Shown here: positions 12,301 to 22,306 of the stretch, in pieces
How the letters are laid out: each line of letters begins with the position of its first letter
How positions within the stretch are numbered: position 1 is the stretch's first letter
Assembly: GCA_949825045.1 (NCBI GenBank)
Contig: OX463816.1
Span: 20,657,243-20,721,242, forward strand
Length of the DNA: 64,000 nucleotides
Source: Argyresthia goedartella
Taxonomy: Eukaryota > Arthropoda > Insecta > Lepidoptera > Argyresthiidae
Direction: 5' to 3'
The notes under the pieces: model-generated
Told to the model about the DNA's origin: nothing
Database searches by the model: none
Seen by the model: the letters and a program-made list of their open reading frames with translations, nothing else
Position numbers and translations under genes: made by a program

Positions 12301-15300
12301 ATATAAGATTAATAGTAAAGGGATATTCTATTAGAAAAAGTGATGGAATATTATATCATTGAAAATAGCTGCCACATCCTATCGTAAAAAGGCGCTAATA
12401 AAGTATACATTCAGCCAATTGAATATTTAAAAATTAATTTATTAATCAAAATCTGAAGTTAGTAATGACGCTTTATGAAGTATTCGTTCTATTGTACCTT
12501 ATAAATGAATGATAATCTGTACTTGACTAATTAGGAAAGCGTTACCCTAACAATAAACCTTCTACGGCGGGCTGATGGCAAAGTTAAAATTAAAAAAAAT
12601 ACTTCCGTAGGATTTGCTTGGAAAGCGCTTCTTTCAATCACATGCATTGTAAAAAAAAACAATTTGTTTGGTGTGTCAATTTTTTTTTTCATAATTAACG
12701 AAAAAGACAAAAAAGACCTCCCACTATCTCCAAAACTACTAAAACTAAAATTTTTGAAAATTGCGTCTTATAGGTCTTTACTTAATATTAAATGAAAACT
12801 ACAGATAAATATATGATTTAAATAGGGTGGCACAATCGGCCGGCTAGTCAGAAAATTAAAACAAATATTTTCAAACTGACATGACATGTCAAATGAAAGA
12901 GCTCGATGCGTGGACCTCAATTTACTTTTTTCATTTTTATGAAATACTAAGTTACTTTAACCCTTCAGAGCTCCGTTTACCATCAAATGTTCAACCTCAT
13001 GGTTTGGTTATAAATGCGAAAACCAATGCATGGCGAGAGGTTAACCTTTAACCTTAGCTAAAATGTACTTTGTCCTTTTCTCACAAACACGACTTTCAAA
13101 GTGACAGACAAAGACATTATAGTTAATCGGCATTATAGTTAAAATAGGTTCATTACACGTCTATGAATAAGGCGGTAAGCATATAGACAAAAACTCCATG
13201 CAATAAACATGAATACCATTGTTGTGCGGTGGTACGGACTTTTAAGGTAGAGAACCCTAAAAACGTATCAAAATCCATCCACCCGTTTGGGCGCTAGAGC
13301 GCCACGTATACACACACACAGACAGACAGACAGACAGAGAAGAACCCACGCAGACAGACAGACAGACGATTAAACTTTTAGTTAATACCCCTCTTTTTCG
13401 TCTGGGGTTAAAATATGAAAGGCGAGAATATCTATAAGAATCCAGCAAACCAACACTGTAGGGGAAAAGCGGCTGTGTACTTACGACCACACGACAGAAG
13501 TCAAAACTTGTACCCGACTTGAACCAACCTCGTCATTTCAAGATTAATATTTAGAAACCGCGCAAAGTGCGCCAAGACAAGTTTTCTCTTCAAAAATATG
13601 TAGATAACTTGGGGAGGTTGCCACCACTCATAGAATGTATTAAGGACGTTTACCTGAGGCGTTCCGTTGGCCCGTGCCGGCACGACATTCGCCGTAGCCG
13701 TGCCGTACCCCTCGTCGCTAGAGTATGACGGTGCGCAGGCGCGTACCAGACGTGTGCCGATCTTGCATCCGAACACATCTTCGCCGTCCATACGTTTTAG
13801 GGCTCTGAGAACAATGACATAAGGTTATATATAATATATCTATCGGATTGTAATTGATATTGTGTTTCAATTGCCCCTAGTTGATTATCTGTTTTGTCTA
13901 CATCCTAGGTTTACTGGAAGAATAAACTCGCATTAATGGATAATCGTTGAAGTTAGCAACTCAAAATATCAGGTAGTTTGATGTTTGAAACGAATCAGTT
14001 GAGTCACAACTGTCTGGCGGCATTTCTGTTTGAATTCGGAATTTTATAAATAAAATAGCGGGTAGTTCCGATTTCTATACAAACAGCTGACGATCAGCTG
14101 ATCTGCATAGTTGGTAGTGCGAAGAGAAGCGGTTGTGGTTTAACTAGTATGAGATAACATGGTGCTTGGGCTTTCGAGACAATCTAATGAATATTCAAAT
14201 AATAGTAGAAAATTTTTGAACTAACTAAAGGACGGGTAAACTAGTATGGAAGAATGGCTTAACCTTAACCTGGTTTTCTGGAAAAGGTCTCTCGCCTTTG
14301 TACGCTATATTTTTCACACAGCATTCGACAGCATTTTCATGAAATACCATATACAAACTTATAAATTAACCTGGTCCCGTACATGGATTATAAAATAAGC
14401 CGCACCAATAACTTTGTAACCCCATGGCTCCGCCATTTTAACCAACTCATAAAATTTTACGAAAATCGATTGAGGAATGCGACCTCCGAGAACCGAAATC
14501 CGGCCAAACGAAAGCATCTTTGGCCTAAGCTGAACGAAGACGCTTCGCGCGCTCGGTCAACTAGTATTTAGTAACAGCTGTAAGCACACAGCAATGTCAC
14601 ACAGTTACTAACTACCACTGACTAGCTATAATTTAAAAACAAAACCGTTTTTTTCCGCTCTGCGTATTGACGCATGCGCCCCAGGACTACTTGGAATACT
14701 TTATAATCGTCATGCGAAAGAAGACGGCGACATCTAGTCCAGTGTAATTTAAATAATATTTGGAGATTGTACACTATAATAACAAGATCTAGGTCAACAT
14801 TAACAATCAATTAGGAGGTCAACATGCTGCTTTTATAATTATGTCAAATTTAAACAATTTTATCTAACTGGAAAGCATTGATGAAAGCATGATATTATGA
14901 GGATAGAGGATATACGAGGATAATTATAATCTTGAATGTATGATACGCTGTAGTTTCAATATCTTACGTCAGCTTCAACATTTATGATTTTATGAACTTT
15001 GGTTATTTTTTTCTTCTCGACCATGATCTACTTCCCGTCTCAACAGCCCAATAACCTTAGCGAATAAATAGATAAACATTTTTAAACAAAAATCTGTTAA
15101 ATACCTATATAAAAAATTTTCGTATCATGTATTTGACAACCATTAAACTATAATTTTGAAAGACCCTGACACGGCGAATATTTTTATAATTTCGAAAAAT
15201 AAGATACAGCATATCGAATCAGCTGTTTTACGATCTAGGTACATTACAATTACACAGGAAGTACTGAAATACAGTCCTACAGTTTTCCCGCCGATTTTTC

Positions 15301-18300
15301 GCAACACGTAAGCAACAACGGACAAAAACCTGATAAATCAACCAAATCGAAATGCAACCTTTGTTTTTATCGATTTCAAGGTTCTGTTAGGAAAATCTAA
15401 TTAGATCTTACGAAAATCAAAGTACGAGATACAATAGTAAAGAAATGAACTCACCCAGAAACCAACATTTTATGCTATTTAATTTATCTTATCACAGATT
15501 GAATTGCTAAATATACTGAAATTACACTATACACATAAAATACATAGGTAACAATTTAATATTCTAAAAAGTAGCACAGTGTTCTTGTTTGTGGTGCCTG
15601 AGGCTGCAATGAGTTGGAACTTTGGAAGGACATGACTTTATGATGCTTATATGAGGGTACTTTTGCATTACTTGGACCAACGGACAGCCGCGAGTATACA
15701 TATCACCCTCATAAAAGTTCATATTATTGTGACATCCGTTTTTTTAGCGCGAAACGTGAATGACTCATTGATCCCCGCTGCACGGTCCGTTTGAAGCTGA
15801 CAGAACATTTAGAACCCTGATGATTTTATCGAACTCGACCTATATAAATTAACAAAAAGTGAACTGCCTCATCCCGCTTCAAATCTGTAAGGAATAAAAA
15901 TAACTATTTTGTCACTCTTTGGGGAAAAGCCTGAGCCAGTATGACGTTCAAGTTACAGCAGCAGAGCCGGGAGCACAAATATTTGACAGTACGAAAAAGT
16001 GATCTAGTTCAGGTTAAATTAACCTTATGACATTGTACATAAGAGTCATACACAGTTCATCACTCACCTAAAAGCATGGTCAGGCGTAGGAAACTTCAGT
16101 ATAGCAGTGGAAGCAGTCACGCTCAGCACCTTCCCGCCGCAGTTGTCGGCCAGCCTGCGCAGGCGCCGCGACACCCGCTCGGGCGCATGCTCCGAGGGCA
16201 GGTTCACTATCTCGATCTTGCACGTCGGTTCGGCGTTGTCTTGCTCATCGATATGAGTTGTCGGTACCTGGTGCGATTGAGAGGGTTGTATGTGTCGCTC
16301 CCACCACGCCTATTTAATTAAATGCTTAATGAATGGCGGTCTGACAAGACAGATTAACAACTGTTCACCAACAACAACTGTACAAACAGTTCCCATGTTT
16401 ACAGATTCCATATTTAGGGTTACGTACCCAAAAAGTGCCAAACGAGATCCTATCACTAAGCCACCGCTGTCCGTCTGTCTGTTTGTATGTCTGTCTGTCT
16501 GTCCGTCACCTGGCTCTATCTGAGGTAGACAGTTAAAATTATCACAGAATATGTATTTATGTTGCCGCTACAACATCAAATAATTAACTATATAAGAGAC
16601 GTGTTTCAATATATCTGCCCCAGAGAATTACCAAATCAACATCATTGAAATATAATGGATAATTTCGCGTCGTCTATTAATCGTTTCGGTGTCGCAATTA
16701 GAATCACGTCGGATCCGCTATCTGAAGGGTAGGGGTGGTGCTAGGTTGGAATCCTAGTGCACACAAACTTTTTTTTTGTCCTAAGTTGTCCAACACAGAA
16801 CAGAACGGTTATTTTTGTGACTCGGGTTGAAAAGTGGGTGTTATAGTGTGAATCAATTCTACCTAATAGCCGTCTAGCAACTATAGGTTAATTTCGGTCA
16901 TGAAATTAATCGTAGATAGTTTTATTACTGCACAGTATTAATTGCTTGTATAGATAATATACCATCAACACAGGTAGGTAGGTAATTCCTATGTTATTTA
17001 ATAGGAATTACCTAATTATTAGGAGTTTATCGGGGTACGTCACGATAGCATTGTTTTGTGGTAATGTTACAATGCATCTAAAAATAGGTCGCATATACAA
17101 TAATATTGTTACTCGGATAAGAACCGCAAACAATGAATTGTGCGATAAGGCATATCTAAATGTTTCTAGCGAGTAGGAAATAAAATTCGGAATGTGCTAT
17201 TTTATATCAAATACAAATGAATATGAAATCACAAAAAGACGGGACCATGAGGCAATACCTTCACGTGCAGAAAAGGCCTGTGCTGTCGTTGTAAGTAAAA
17301 TAAGGCTAGTTATACAGACAACCCTTTCGATGACCAATTTCCAAATGGCAAGTTCCCATTTTGACCACTTCCCAATTCGACCAAATCCCAATTGGACCAC
17401 TTGCCATATTGACAGCTTTTTACTTATCTCGTTACTTGCAGGTAGGGCCCATAGGGTTATTAGGCCTAGAGAGAAGGTTGAGTAAATAAAGCGGATGTTC
17501 GCACTTGACTTACAGGCAGGGTTTAAAAAAATTATAGGAAAGATTTGACCTTCTGTAAGTGGTTTGCTAACTGTCAAAAGTTGTCGAATACGTAATTTAC
17601 AGGTGAACTTCAGCCCTAACCTCCGCAAAGATTGTTATTTCAAGAAAATAATCTCAAATATTCCAATCCGTGCGGGTTAAGCAACATCTGACTAAGTTGG
17701 ATACTGGATAGGTGTCCCGATTCTATGTGGTATTTGTTTCGGGCGCTTCCTTACTTTGCATGACTGTTTAAGGTGTCGGTCCCGGCTACCTTGAATTGCC
17801 AATAAACAACAATCGGCTGAATTTCTAGTACAATATTAATGGAAAAAACAGTAAAATGTCAATAGATATGTATCCACATAATTAACCAAGTTTAAAACAT
17901 AAAAAACCGACTTCAAGTTCAAGCCCTATTTCTTTCTCACTGGTCGGGAGGCGAATGTCTCTATATACGCGAAAACTCCTCATCAAAACTTTTGCTGAAG
18001 GGACCCACCAACCAAAACGTCATATATATAATTGCGTTTTTGTTGATTTTTTCAAAAAGTGCTAAATCAATTTTGATAACATGTATATGGGACCAACTCT
18101 GAATTATGACCTACCAATCAAACTAATAATCATCAAAATCGATTCAAACATACAAAAAATACAGTCGAATTGAGAACCTTTTCCTTTTTGAAGTCAGTTA
18201 AAAATAAATACTCATATCGAGGGATATATATGTCACAGTAAGGTTGTCAAAACCGTTAGTTTATAAACTATCGACAAATTGTAATCCAGACCGACAGGGT

Positions 18301-21300
18301 TTAGAATTTCCGTTTATTTTGTTCTTACATGTCAACCTTACACGATAAATATTCGGGGGCTGCGCTGCGTTCGCCCCCTCTAGTTTTCACCTAAGCTACC
18401 GCAGTCTTTGCCTTGGTATTTCCTTCGCAATCCTAGTTTAAACCAGTTCACAATTTAACGGTTTTATTATAAACTCAAGCGTCATATCGTAAGCAGTTCG
18501 GTACAATTTACAATTTATCAGTAGTTTGTAAACAACTAATGAGAAAAAAACGTTAGATTATGAACTAACGTTTTTTAAAAATCTTACGGTGACATAAACA
18601 TTACCGATGATATATATCTGCGAATACTACATATGAAAATCTGACGATATGGTCAAATTGGGAAGTGGTGGATTTGGGAAATGGTCTAAATGGGAACTTT
18701 ATTTTGAACCTTGTCATAATGAGGACTTGTTGATTTGGCACAAAAATGAAAAGCTGACAAAATTGGAAGTGGTCATAATGGACCTAAAGGATATTAACCT
18801 TTTGATCGCCATACATTAAATACAAAACGTGTCACTCACACGCCAAACATGTTTGCTATGCTATGCAAAATACAACTTAATGAATACGAGAAAGGTCTCT
18901 TTTAATATAAAAATTGTAGCGCCAGTGGCACAACTTTCAGTTGAGGTCAAAAGTTTAATCATTTAGCTTGTACTAGAAATAGAACATTTGGAGGTCTCTT
19001 TTTCTGGGTGAGAGGTGAATATATTTTCAGACACTGTACCGTACGTAATAGTATATCTTTTTCCTCTTACCTTGGAATTCCTGGGCAGGTTGACAGTGAG
19101 TTCATTATAGCAATGATGCGAAGTTGCGCAGGTGATTAAAGCTGATGACGTATTCTGTTTATGTACTAATATCACATCCATGTTTTTCCTGATAAAAATA
19201 TTATCTTTGTTAAAATATTCACAATATCACAAGATCATTGTTCTAGATATTATACTTAACCAAAAATGGAAATAGTTTATGAATAAAGACTCTCTGGATT
19301 CAGTAAAACTCTTCTTTTACATCTGAATCCAAAGTTCAAATGTCTTTATTACTGTAGATATTTACATATATATAGCAAACATAATTTTTTGCCTCTTCTC
19401 TACATGGGACCACTGTGTGACAAAAGGGACGAAGAAACTCCCACAGATTGATTTTTACATTTAATATATACATTAATTATTATAATTAATAAGCAGGAAT
19501 AAATAATTACAATTAGATTAACCCCCTCATTAAAGTAATCTCGAAGATTGTGATATCCCTTTTTTGATAAAGTTGATTTTTAAATAGCTCAAATGGCAAT
19601 TTCAAGATCTCCAGAGGTATCTTGTTGTAGTAGGGAATGCACTGACCCTTAAAAGAAAGGTTCTTGCGTACATACATTATCCTTTCGAAAATAAATGGAC
19701 TAGCTACAGTTAGTATGTCAATTTCTTTAAAAGGCTCAAAGGAATTTGTGCGTTTGAAATTATAAATTGCACGAATAGCTCTTTTCTGTAAAATTTAAAT
19801 TGTGTGAATATCCACTGCTTACCCCCACATCAAGATACCATTGGACAGGACAATATGAAAGTAACAAAAATATACTAGCCTAGATGTAGCCACGTCCATG
19901 TTTTGTCTGATGTTCCTAGCAGCGTAAGCCGCAGAACTTAATCTACCAGCTAATATATCTATGTGGGGTCCCCACTGCAATTTGCTATCAATGATTATAC
20001 CAACACATATTGTACCATTTACTTATTCTAAAGTATTGCTGTCTAACACTAAACTGGTCTCAACTTGCCTGACATTTGGAACTGAGAATTTGTTACATTT
20101 GGTTTTACCAGCGCTTAACAATGACCACACAAGGCCTTTTTTGTTAATCTACAGCTTTTAAAATACAACACCAAGCCGCAACAAGAAAACGAAGGTACCT
20201 GTATCTAAAGTCGCTCAGATCAGCAGCAAAGTTGATGTCTCCAGATATAAGAAGCAGGGCTGCCGGAGAGGTGTGGAGCTCTCCAAACCTCCTCATACAT
20301 TGTCGTAGCTTCTCATCGGCTGCATTCTTTTGGGTTCCACATACATGGATTAGGCTAATCTGTGGATCATTATTTATATTTATAATATGTGCCACAAATT
20401 TTTCTAGATAGAATCAAGGCATTTAGAGAAGGGCATTTCACTTAAGATGTTTACCTTTAAGAGATTTCAGTCCTAAATTCTACCTATTACCATGAATATA
20501 ATCAGAATACAATAATAAGTTATACAAGCAGTAATTTCGGCCTAGGCCAAACAAGTTAAGCCTAGTATTTAGGCCAAACTTGAAATGCCATTTCTCGTTA
20601 TAGGTTTTGAATTTTATTTCCATAGCATGAGGTTCAAAATTCTGATGCTTCGCGTCTAAGCGCAGTAATGGACCAGATATGTACACAACTTACGAGATAT
20701 TTGAAAAAGAATAACATCATATGTTTTATTACTCTTACTTGAGCATCATTGAGTTCTTGAAGTCTTATAGCTGATTCCTTCCTCACGTCACACACCACTA
20801 CAAAGTCGGCTTCCCGTCGCCCCTGCAGAAACTTGGCTCGGATGGCTGTCACCACATCTATGGCTGAGCATCCTCTTGGCACCTATTAAGGGCATAAATA
20901 AATACATTTAGTTTCGTAGATTCGACTTCCTTTTAAAGTTGATTGATTCCTTGACTAATTAACTTAAGTGTTCCAGTTTCAATTAATCATTGGCTTATTA
21001 TATTTGGCATTTTAATTTTCTGTATGCTATTGCATCTTATTGTAATCCTATAGCCTGCAGACAAGAGTGGTCCCCTAGTCAATGAAAACAAATAGATTGA
21101 CATTTTGTTTGATTGAATTTGAATTTGAAGAGTCTTTGTTTCATTTTGCGTTGAAGAAACAATAGGCTTAAACCAGTAAAATGTACTCAGAGCAAAATTG
21201 GCATATCACAAAAGTCTTGCATACTAACATTTAAAAATAGCACTCAGAATGCTGGTAGTGAGGTCATGGGTAAGGACATACTCCTACCTGGCAATTCTCA

Positions 21301-22037
21301 ATGTCCCAAAATATGCCAATAGGCACATTGCCTATGGATCTTTGCTTGTTGTGACGAAACCGAGATCGAACTCGGGAGCGCTCTGTTGTCAAAATACTGT
21401 CGTCTCGCACACTGCAGTCCATGTCATCTGAGGAATCTTCAGACACATCTGTAGAGGAAATGTAAAATATAAGGGAATGGTGGTGAGGTTTAAATTTCTG
21501 CATTTGAGAAGTTTGCTTTCTCTTCATTCATTGTTAGATCTGGAAAAAACCATGTGTTCACGTTGTTTGTAGAAATAACATAACAGTACAATTATCATAA
21601 CAAGATTATCAGCTGTCAGGTCTGGTCTGACCACATCAGCACAGCTATGTATGAATGTGTGTATCTCCATTACAATGCATGTGTGCTTATAGAAACTCGA
21701 CAAGTAAATAAAAAGATACATAAATTGTAAACGTTTTAACTAGGGCAGGTGATTTGCATTGAGTTACACAATTTACGGTGCGACTATTGCAAGACTTTTG
21801 GTGCGCGATTACTGCATGGTATTTAGCTGTAATCTGTAGAATTTACATGATAACTGGATGTTGTCAACGTTTGTAACGTAATTGTACGCAAGGCAATGTA
21901 CCTGTGATCCAGAGACGTGGTGGTAATGGTATTTTCATAGCTGAATTAGACAACGCAGTCGTCAGATCTTGAGCCGAATGGCTCCGAGTTCCCCTACTGT
22001 CTAGCTGCATGTCATGAAAACTTCTCGATAGACTCAT
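248..22037 (-). CDS. Marf1: MARF1 homologue (NYN-RRM-RRM-LOTUS), 11 exons, 3' end off window
   Basis: Exons (minus): 22037-21902, 21448-21288, 20882-20739, 20359-20199, 19188-19071, 16267-16068, 13804-13654, 11791-11641, 10341-10151, 2292-1955, 393-248. All junctions are GT-AG and codon phase is kept throughout, giving about 632 residues before the window ends. Order seen: Ser-rich N-terminus (1-85); NYN/PIN-like domain about 88-235 with FWDIEN (Asp94) and SGDINFAADLSD (Asp188, Asp197), candidate metal-binding acids; RRM1 about 255-327; linker with Pro runs; a second RRM-like segment about 458-583; then the start of a LOTUS/OST-HTH domain from about 585. This order matches the MARF1 family, which in mouse and fly acts in oocytes on mRNA stability and retrotransposon RNA. 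Family role is established knowledge; function here is inferred. More LOTUS repeats are expected to the left. The start ATG at 22037 is the first in frame; the 25 codons upstream have no ATG. Confidence 0.88.
394..1954. other. Marf1 intron 10
   Basis: 1.56 kb, AT-rich. Near 1110-1150 there is a tRNA-like B box (GGTTCGAGTCG), suggesting a decayed SINE head. 1340-1560 resembles other repeat copies near 18370 (CGGTAGCTTAGGGGGCGAG). No host gene seen. Confidence 0.4.
1955..2292 (-). CDS. Marf1: Marf1 exon 10 (second RRM-like segment)
   Basis: Acceptor TTTTTTGACAG|ACG preserves phase 0; donor GAG|GTGAAC. Encodes NPIGFQILQEMLTQLFAQY, VVRVSVWMAGEGPLATVALR and WDARLGIARVHKRRLDHHWG, consistent with the helix, third strand and final part of an RRM. 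Reading on without splicing gives TGA at once, so the donor is favoured. Confidence 0.82.
2293..2938. other. Marf1 intron 9, left part: repeat ends
   Basis: 2711-2815 is one of three copies of a repeat that includes AGTAGCCGCACCAATAA (others at 14345-14425 and 59800-59905). 2845-2915 is the reverse end of the GAGTCGGACTCG repeat family also seen at 60165-60240. Confidence 0.5.
2989..3278. repeat. Tandem duplication of about 145 bp at the hAT 5' end
   Basis: Two copies start at TTTTGGTATGTTTTTTAAAT (2989 and 3134) and run to about 3273; they differ at a few bases. Each holds two CCCGGGATT-type motifs, so the duplication multiplies subterminal sites. Confidence 0.8.
4395..4600 (+). repeat. tRNA-like SINE remnant in the hAT 5' region
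   Basis: Starts TGGCCGCGCGGTCCAAGTGG (A-box like), followed by GGTTAAAATTCC (weak B box), then a body. It lies just upstream of the transposase exon, where a splice acceptor (TTGTTACAG) occurs at 4649. Confidence 0.4.
4653..6668 (+). pseudogene. hAT transposase with BED zinc finger, one in-frame amber stop
   Basis: ATG at 4653 directly follows a splice-acceptor-like TTGTTACAG. A BED-type zinc finger (WHHF, CKIC, LQRHLKTVH) occupies about residues 15-56. The RNase H-like hAT core follows (SISFDEW, TDGCSMM, CVANALQLA), with an acidic insert (EEVEV, DNDSDDDAD) inside it. The frame is cut by TAG at 6045-6047 and continues in the same frame to 6668. The last part holds the hAT dimerisation signature SVEPERIFSPAGLICNKIRS. 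Apart from the single stop the protein looks full length (about 670 codons). The stop may be a true null or a sequencing error; it needs allele data. Confidence 0.85.
6766..6920. repeat. 155-bp hairpin near the hAT 3' end
   Basis: ATTTGGAAGG at 6766 is the exact reverse complement of 6911-6920, and arms of about 70 bp match almost throughout around a short loop near 6840. Either a MITE nested in the hAT or part of its 3' end. Confidence 0.75.
7660..8559. other. Marf1 intron 9, middle
   Basis: No gene seen. Near 8310-8335 a reverse tRNA-like B box (GGATTTGAACC) hints at a decayed SINE. Confidence 0.4.
8560..9275 (-). pseudogene. Jockey-like LINE reverse transcriptase fragment
   Basis: One minus frame reads QYGFTRGKSTTDAG, VFCDLSKAFDCVDRDTLL, then a TAG stop (9022-9024), then GVPQGSILGPFLFLVYINDL and LFADSSLVF, ending near LQWGPHIG. 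These are reverse transcriptase blocks in the right order. The catalytic box that should read F/Y-A-D-D reads FADS, so the copy is dead as well as truncated at both ends. A sister copy covering the 3' part lies at 19513-20135. Confidence 0.85.
9276..10150. other. Marf1 intron 9, right end
   Basis: 9545-9645 carries the repeat tail GACGGACGGAAGGACGGAC followed by GGAACCCTAAAAA, shared with several lepidopteran-type repeats in the window (13240, 16430, 11520, 61255). No gene otherwise. Confidence 0.45.
10151..10341 (-). CDS. Marf1: Marf1 exon 9 (Ser-rich linker, start of second RRM)
   Basis: Acceptor CCTAACAG, donor CCCAAG|GTGAGATG. Encodes a Ser/Asn-rich linker and then AELTIANLPLLEPK, an RRM first strand with RNP2-like form. 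Confidence 0.85.
10388..10612. repeat. Foldback element with perfect inner 26-bp hairpin
   Basis: Inner arms 10435-10460 and 10465-10490 are perfect inverted copies with a 4-nt loop. Outer arms CAACAGATGGCG near 10400 and CGCCATCTGTTG near 10582 also pair. Lies in Marf1 intron 8. A further outer-arm copy is at about 58875. Confidence 0.7.
10964..11536 (+). repeat. Lepidopteran-type dispersed repeat (GTGGCCAAGTGCGAGTCGG), copy 1
   Basis: Starts AAAAAAGTGGCCAAGTGCG and ends CTACGGAACCCTAAAAA; a close copy lies at 60711-61267 in the same orientation. No coding capacity seen; class not determined. Confidence 0.7.
11641..11791 (-). CDS. Marf1: Marf1 exon 8 (proline-rich linker)
   Basis: Acceptor TTCCCTCAG, donor CACG|GTGAGTGG. 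Low-complexity Pro/Ala and a run of eight prolines, then FHTATVPRKIRG. Phase agrees with exons 7 and 9, which supports it despite low complexity. Confidence 0.78.
11792..13653. other. Marf1 intron 7
   Basis: 11900-12170 is a repeat (GGAGGGGGTGACG...CACCTTTGTCATAG) also found at 53595-53770; its left part (GGTTATTATCC, GGCGGCACGTG) is found inverted at 44240-44335. 13310-13368 is a CA then GACA simple repeat. No gene. Confidence 0.5.
13310..13368. repeat. CA/GACA microsatellite
   Basis: CACACACACA followed by GACAGACAGACA runs. Confidence 0.9.
13654..13804 (-). CDS. Marf1: Marf1 exon 7 (end of RRM1, linker)
   Basis: Acceptor GTTCTCAG|AGCC. Encodes RALKRMDGEDVFGCKIG, the final RRM helix and strand, then a Ser/Tyr-rich linker. 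Donor CTCAG|GTAAAC. Confidence 0.88.
13805..16067. other. Marf1 intron 6
   Basis: 14345-14425 is a copy of the AGCCGCACCAATAA repeat. Otherwise AT-rich with nothing I recognise. Confidence 0.4.
16068..16267 (-). CDS. Marf1: Marf1 exon 6 (RRM1)
   Basis: Acceptor CGCACCAG|GTACCG, donor TTTTAG|GTGAGTG. Encodes CKIEIVNLPSEHAPERV (RNP2-like first strand and helix), LRRLADNCGGKVLSV and AILKFPTPDHAF. The GC-rich codons stand out against the AT-rich intron. Confidence 0.9.
16979..17014. repeat. Perfect 14-bp inverted repeat
   Basis: TAGGTAATTCCTAT and ATAGGAATTACCTA separated by 8 nt. Confidence 0.8.
17332..17416 (-). repeat. 16-nt periodic element, inverted copy
   Basis: GACC recurs at 17363, 17379 and 17395, with GACA at 17411: exactly 16 nt apart. 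Units are GACCACTTCCCAATTC, GACCAAATCCCAATTG and GACCACTTGCCATATT, the reverse complement of the unit at 18651. Confidence 0.75.
17551..17841 (+). repeat. SINE with 5S rRNA-like stretch, copy 1
   Basis: Starts TTCTGTAAGTGGTTTGC; contains GGTTAAGCAAC and, 25 bases on, TACTGGATAGGTGTCCCG, which resemble the internal control region of 5S rRNA. Ends near ACAATATTAATGG. 38361-38646 is colinear with it, start to end. Class by similarity from memory. Confidence 0.5.
18544..18577. repeat. Short hairpin
   Basis: AAAAAACGTTAG pairs with CTAACGTTTTTT around an 8-10 nt loop. Confidence 0.7.
18651..18785 (+). repeat. 16-nt periodic element, copy 2
   Basis: Units begin at 18651, 18667, 18683, 18699, 18715 (16 nt each), then 18731 (25 nt), 18756 (15 nt) and 18771. 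The first three are GGTCAAATTGGGAAGT, GGTGGATTTGGGAAAT and GGTCTAAATGGGAACT. Confidence 0.75.
19071..19188 (-). CDS. Marf1: Marf1 exon 5 (end of NYN domain)
   Basis: Completes the split Arg codon and continues KNMDVILVHKQNTSSALI, the last NYN strand and helix (the family reads IILVHK here). Donor AAG|GTAAGAGG. Confidence 0.9.
19513..20135 (-). pseudogene. Jockey-like LINE, 3' end of ORF2
   Basis: Minus strand. 19961-20130 closely matches 8580-8750 of the other LINE fragment (GTGGGGTCCCCACTGCAATT). Beyond it the C-terminal part reads LQKRAIRAIYN, FIFERIMYVRKNLSF and LEILKLPFELFKNQLY, ending at TAA (19513-19515). It fills most of Marf1 intron 4, in the same orientation as the gene. Confidence 0.8.
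20199..20359 (-). CDS. Marf1: Marf1 exon 4 (NYN core, catalytic-type acids)
   Basis: Encodes KNAADEKLRQ and LLISGDINFAADLSDFRYR, the most recognisable MARF1 signature. Acceptor ATCCACAG, donor AG|GTACCT splits an Arg codon. Confidence 0.93.
20360..20738. other. Marf1 intron 3
   Basis: 379 bp; contains an imperfect repeat of AAACTTG/AGGCCTAGGCC-type sequence near 20540 but nothing I can name. Confidence 0.4.
20739..20882 (-). CDS. Marf1: Marf1 exon 3 (NYN domain)
   Basis: Phase 0 at both ends, 48 codons. Encodes VPRGCSAIDVVTAIRAKF and VVVCDVRKESAIRLQELN, the second and third NYN segments. Acceptor TTAATAG, donor GTAAGAGT. Confidence 0.92.
20883..21287. other. Marf1 intron 2
   Basis: 405 bp, AT-rich. 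No repeat or gene recognised. Confidence 0.5.
21288..21448 (-). CDS. Marf1: Marf1 exon 2 (start of NYN domain)
   Basis: Acceptor CTCTACAG|ATGTG, donor TGCCAG|GTAGGA. Encodes an acidic stretch (DVSEDSSDDMD), a basic stretch, then PIGIFWDIENCQ, the first strand of the NYN domain with its conserved Asp and Asn. Confidence 0.9.
21449..21901. other. Marf1 intron 1
   Basis: 453 bp, AT-rich. No repeat or gene recognised. Confidence 0.5.
21902..22037 (-). CDS. Marf1: Marf1 exon 1 (start codon)
   Basis: ATG at 22037-22035; 45 codons plus one base; donor CACAG|GTACAT. The product begins MSLSRSFHDMQ and is Ser-rich. An untranslated exon further upstream cannot be excluded. Confidence 0.75.
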
Positions 22038-22281
22038 ATTACGTAAAATTAATCTGCTAGGAAAGCAAAAAAGGAAAGTTCCCCCAGCATATGCTTGAAA
22101 TAACAAAGAAGTCAACTACAAGTGGTGACGAGTCAACTCTATAACATATATAATCAGAAACTATTCCTACACTATTCTTAGCTTACACAAACTAAATGCT
22201 TAAATCTGATAAGATTAGCGTCGTTGAAGTAAACATTTATACAAAATGTAACAAAAATAATTCTTCAAATTCACTACGCCA

Positions 22282-22306
22282 TCACACACACACACACACA
22301 CACACC
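22282..22306. repeat. CA microsatellite
   Basis: About 12 CA units. Confidence 0.95.

Larger units (their letters stand above)
16268..19070. other. Marf1 intron 5: repeat cluster
   Basis: 2.8 kb of repeats: a GTCTGTCTGTCC tail (16430-16510), a tRNA-like B box GGTTGGAATCC (16744), a hairpin (16979-17014), 16-nt periodic elements (17332-17416, 18651-18785), a 5S-like SINE (17551-17841), and an element bounded by AAACCGACTTCAAG (17903) and TTGAAGTCAGTT (18187-18198). Confidence 0.55.

Noticed and set aside
17197..17628. 143-codon open frame on the minus strand
   Set aside because: Runs through the 16-nt periodic element and part of a SINE; no domain and no splice context.
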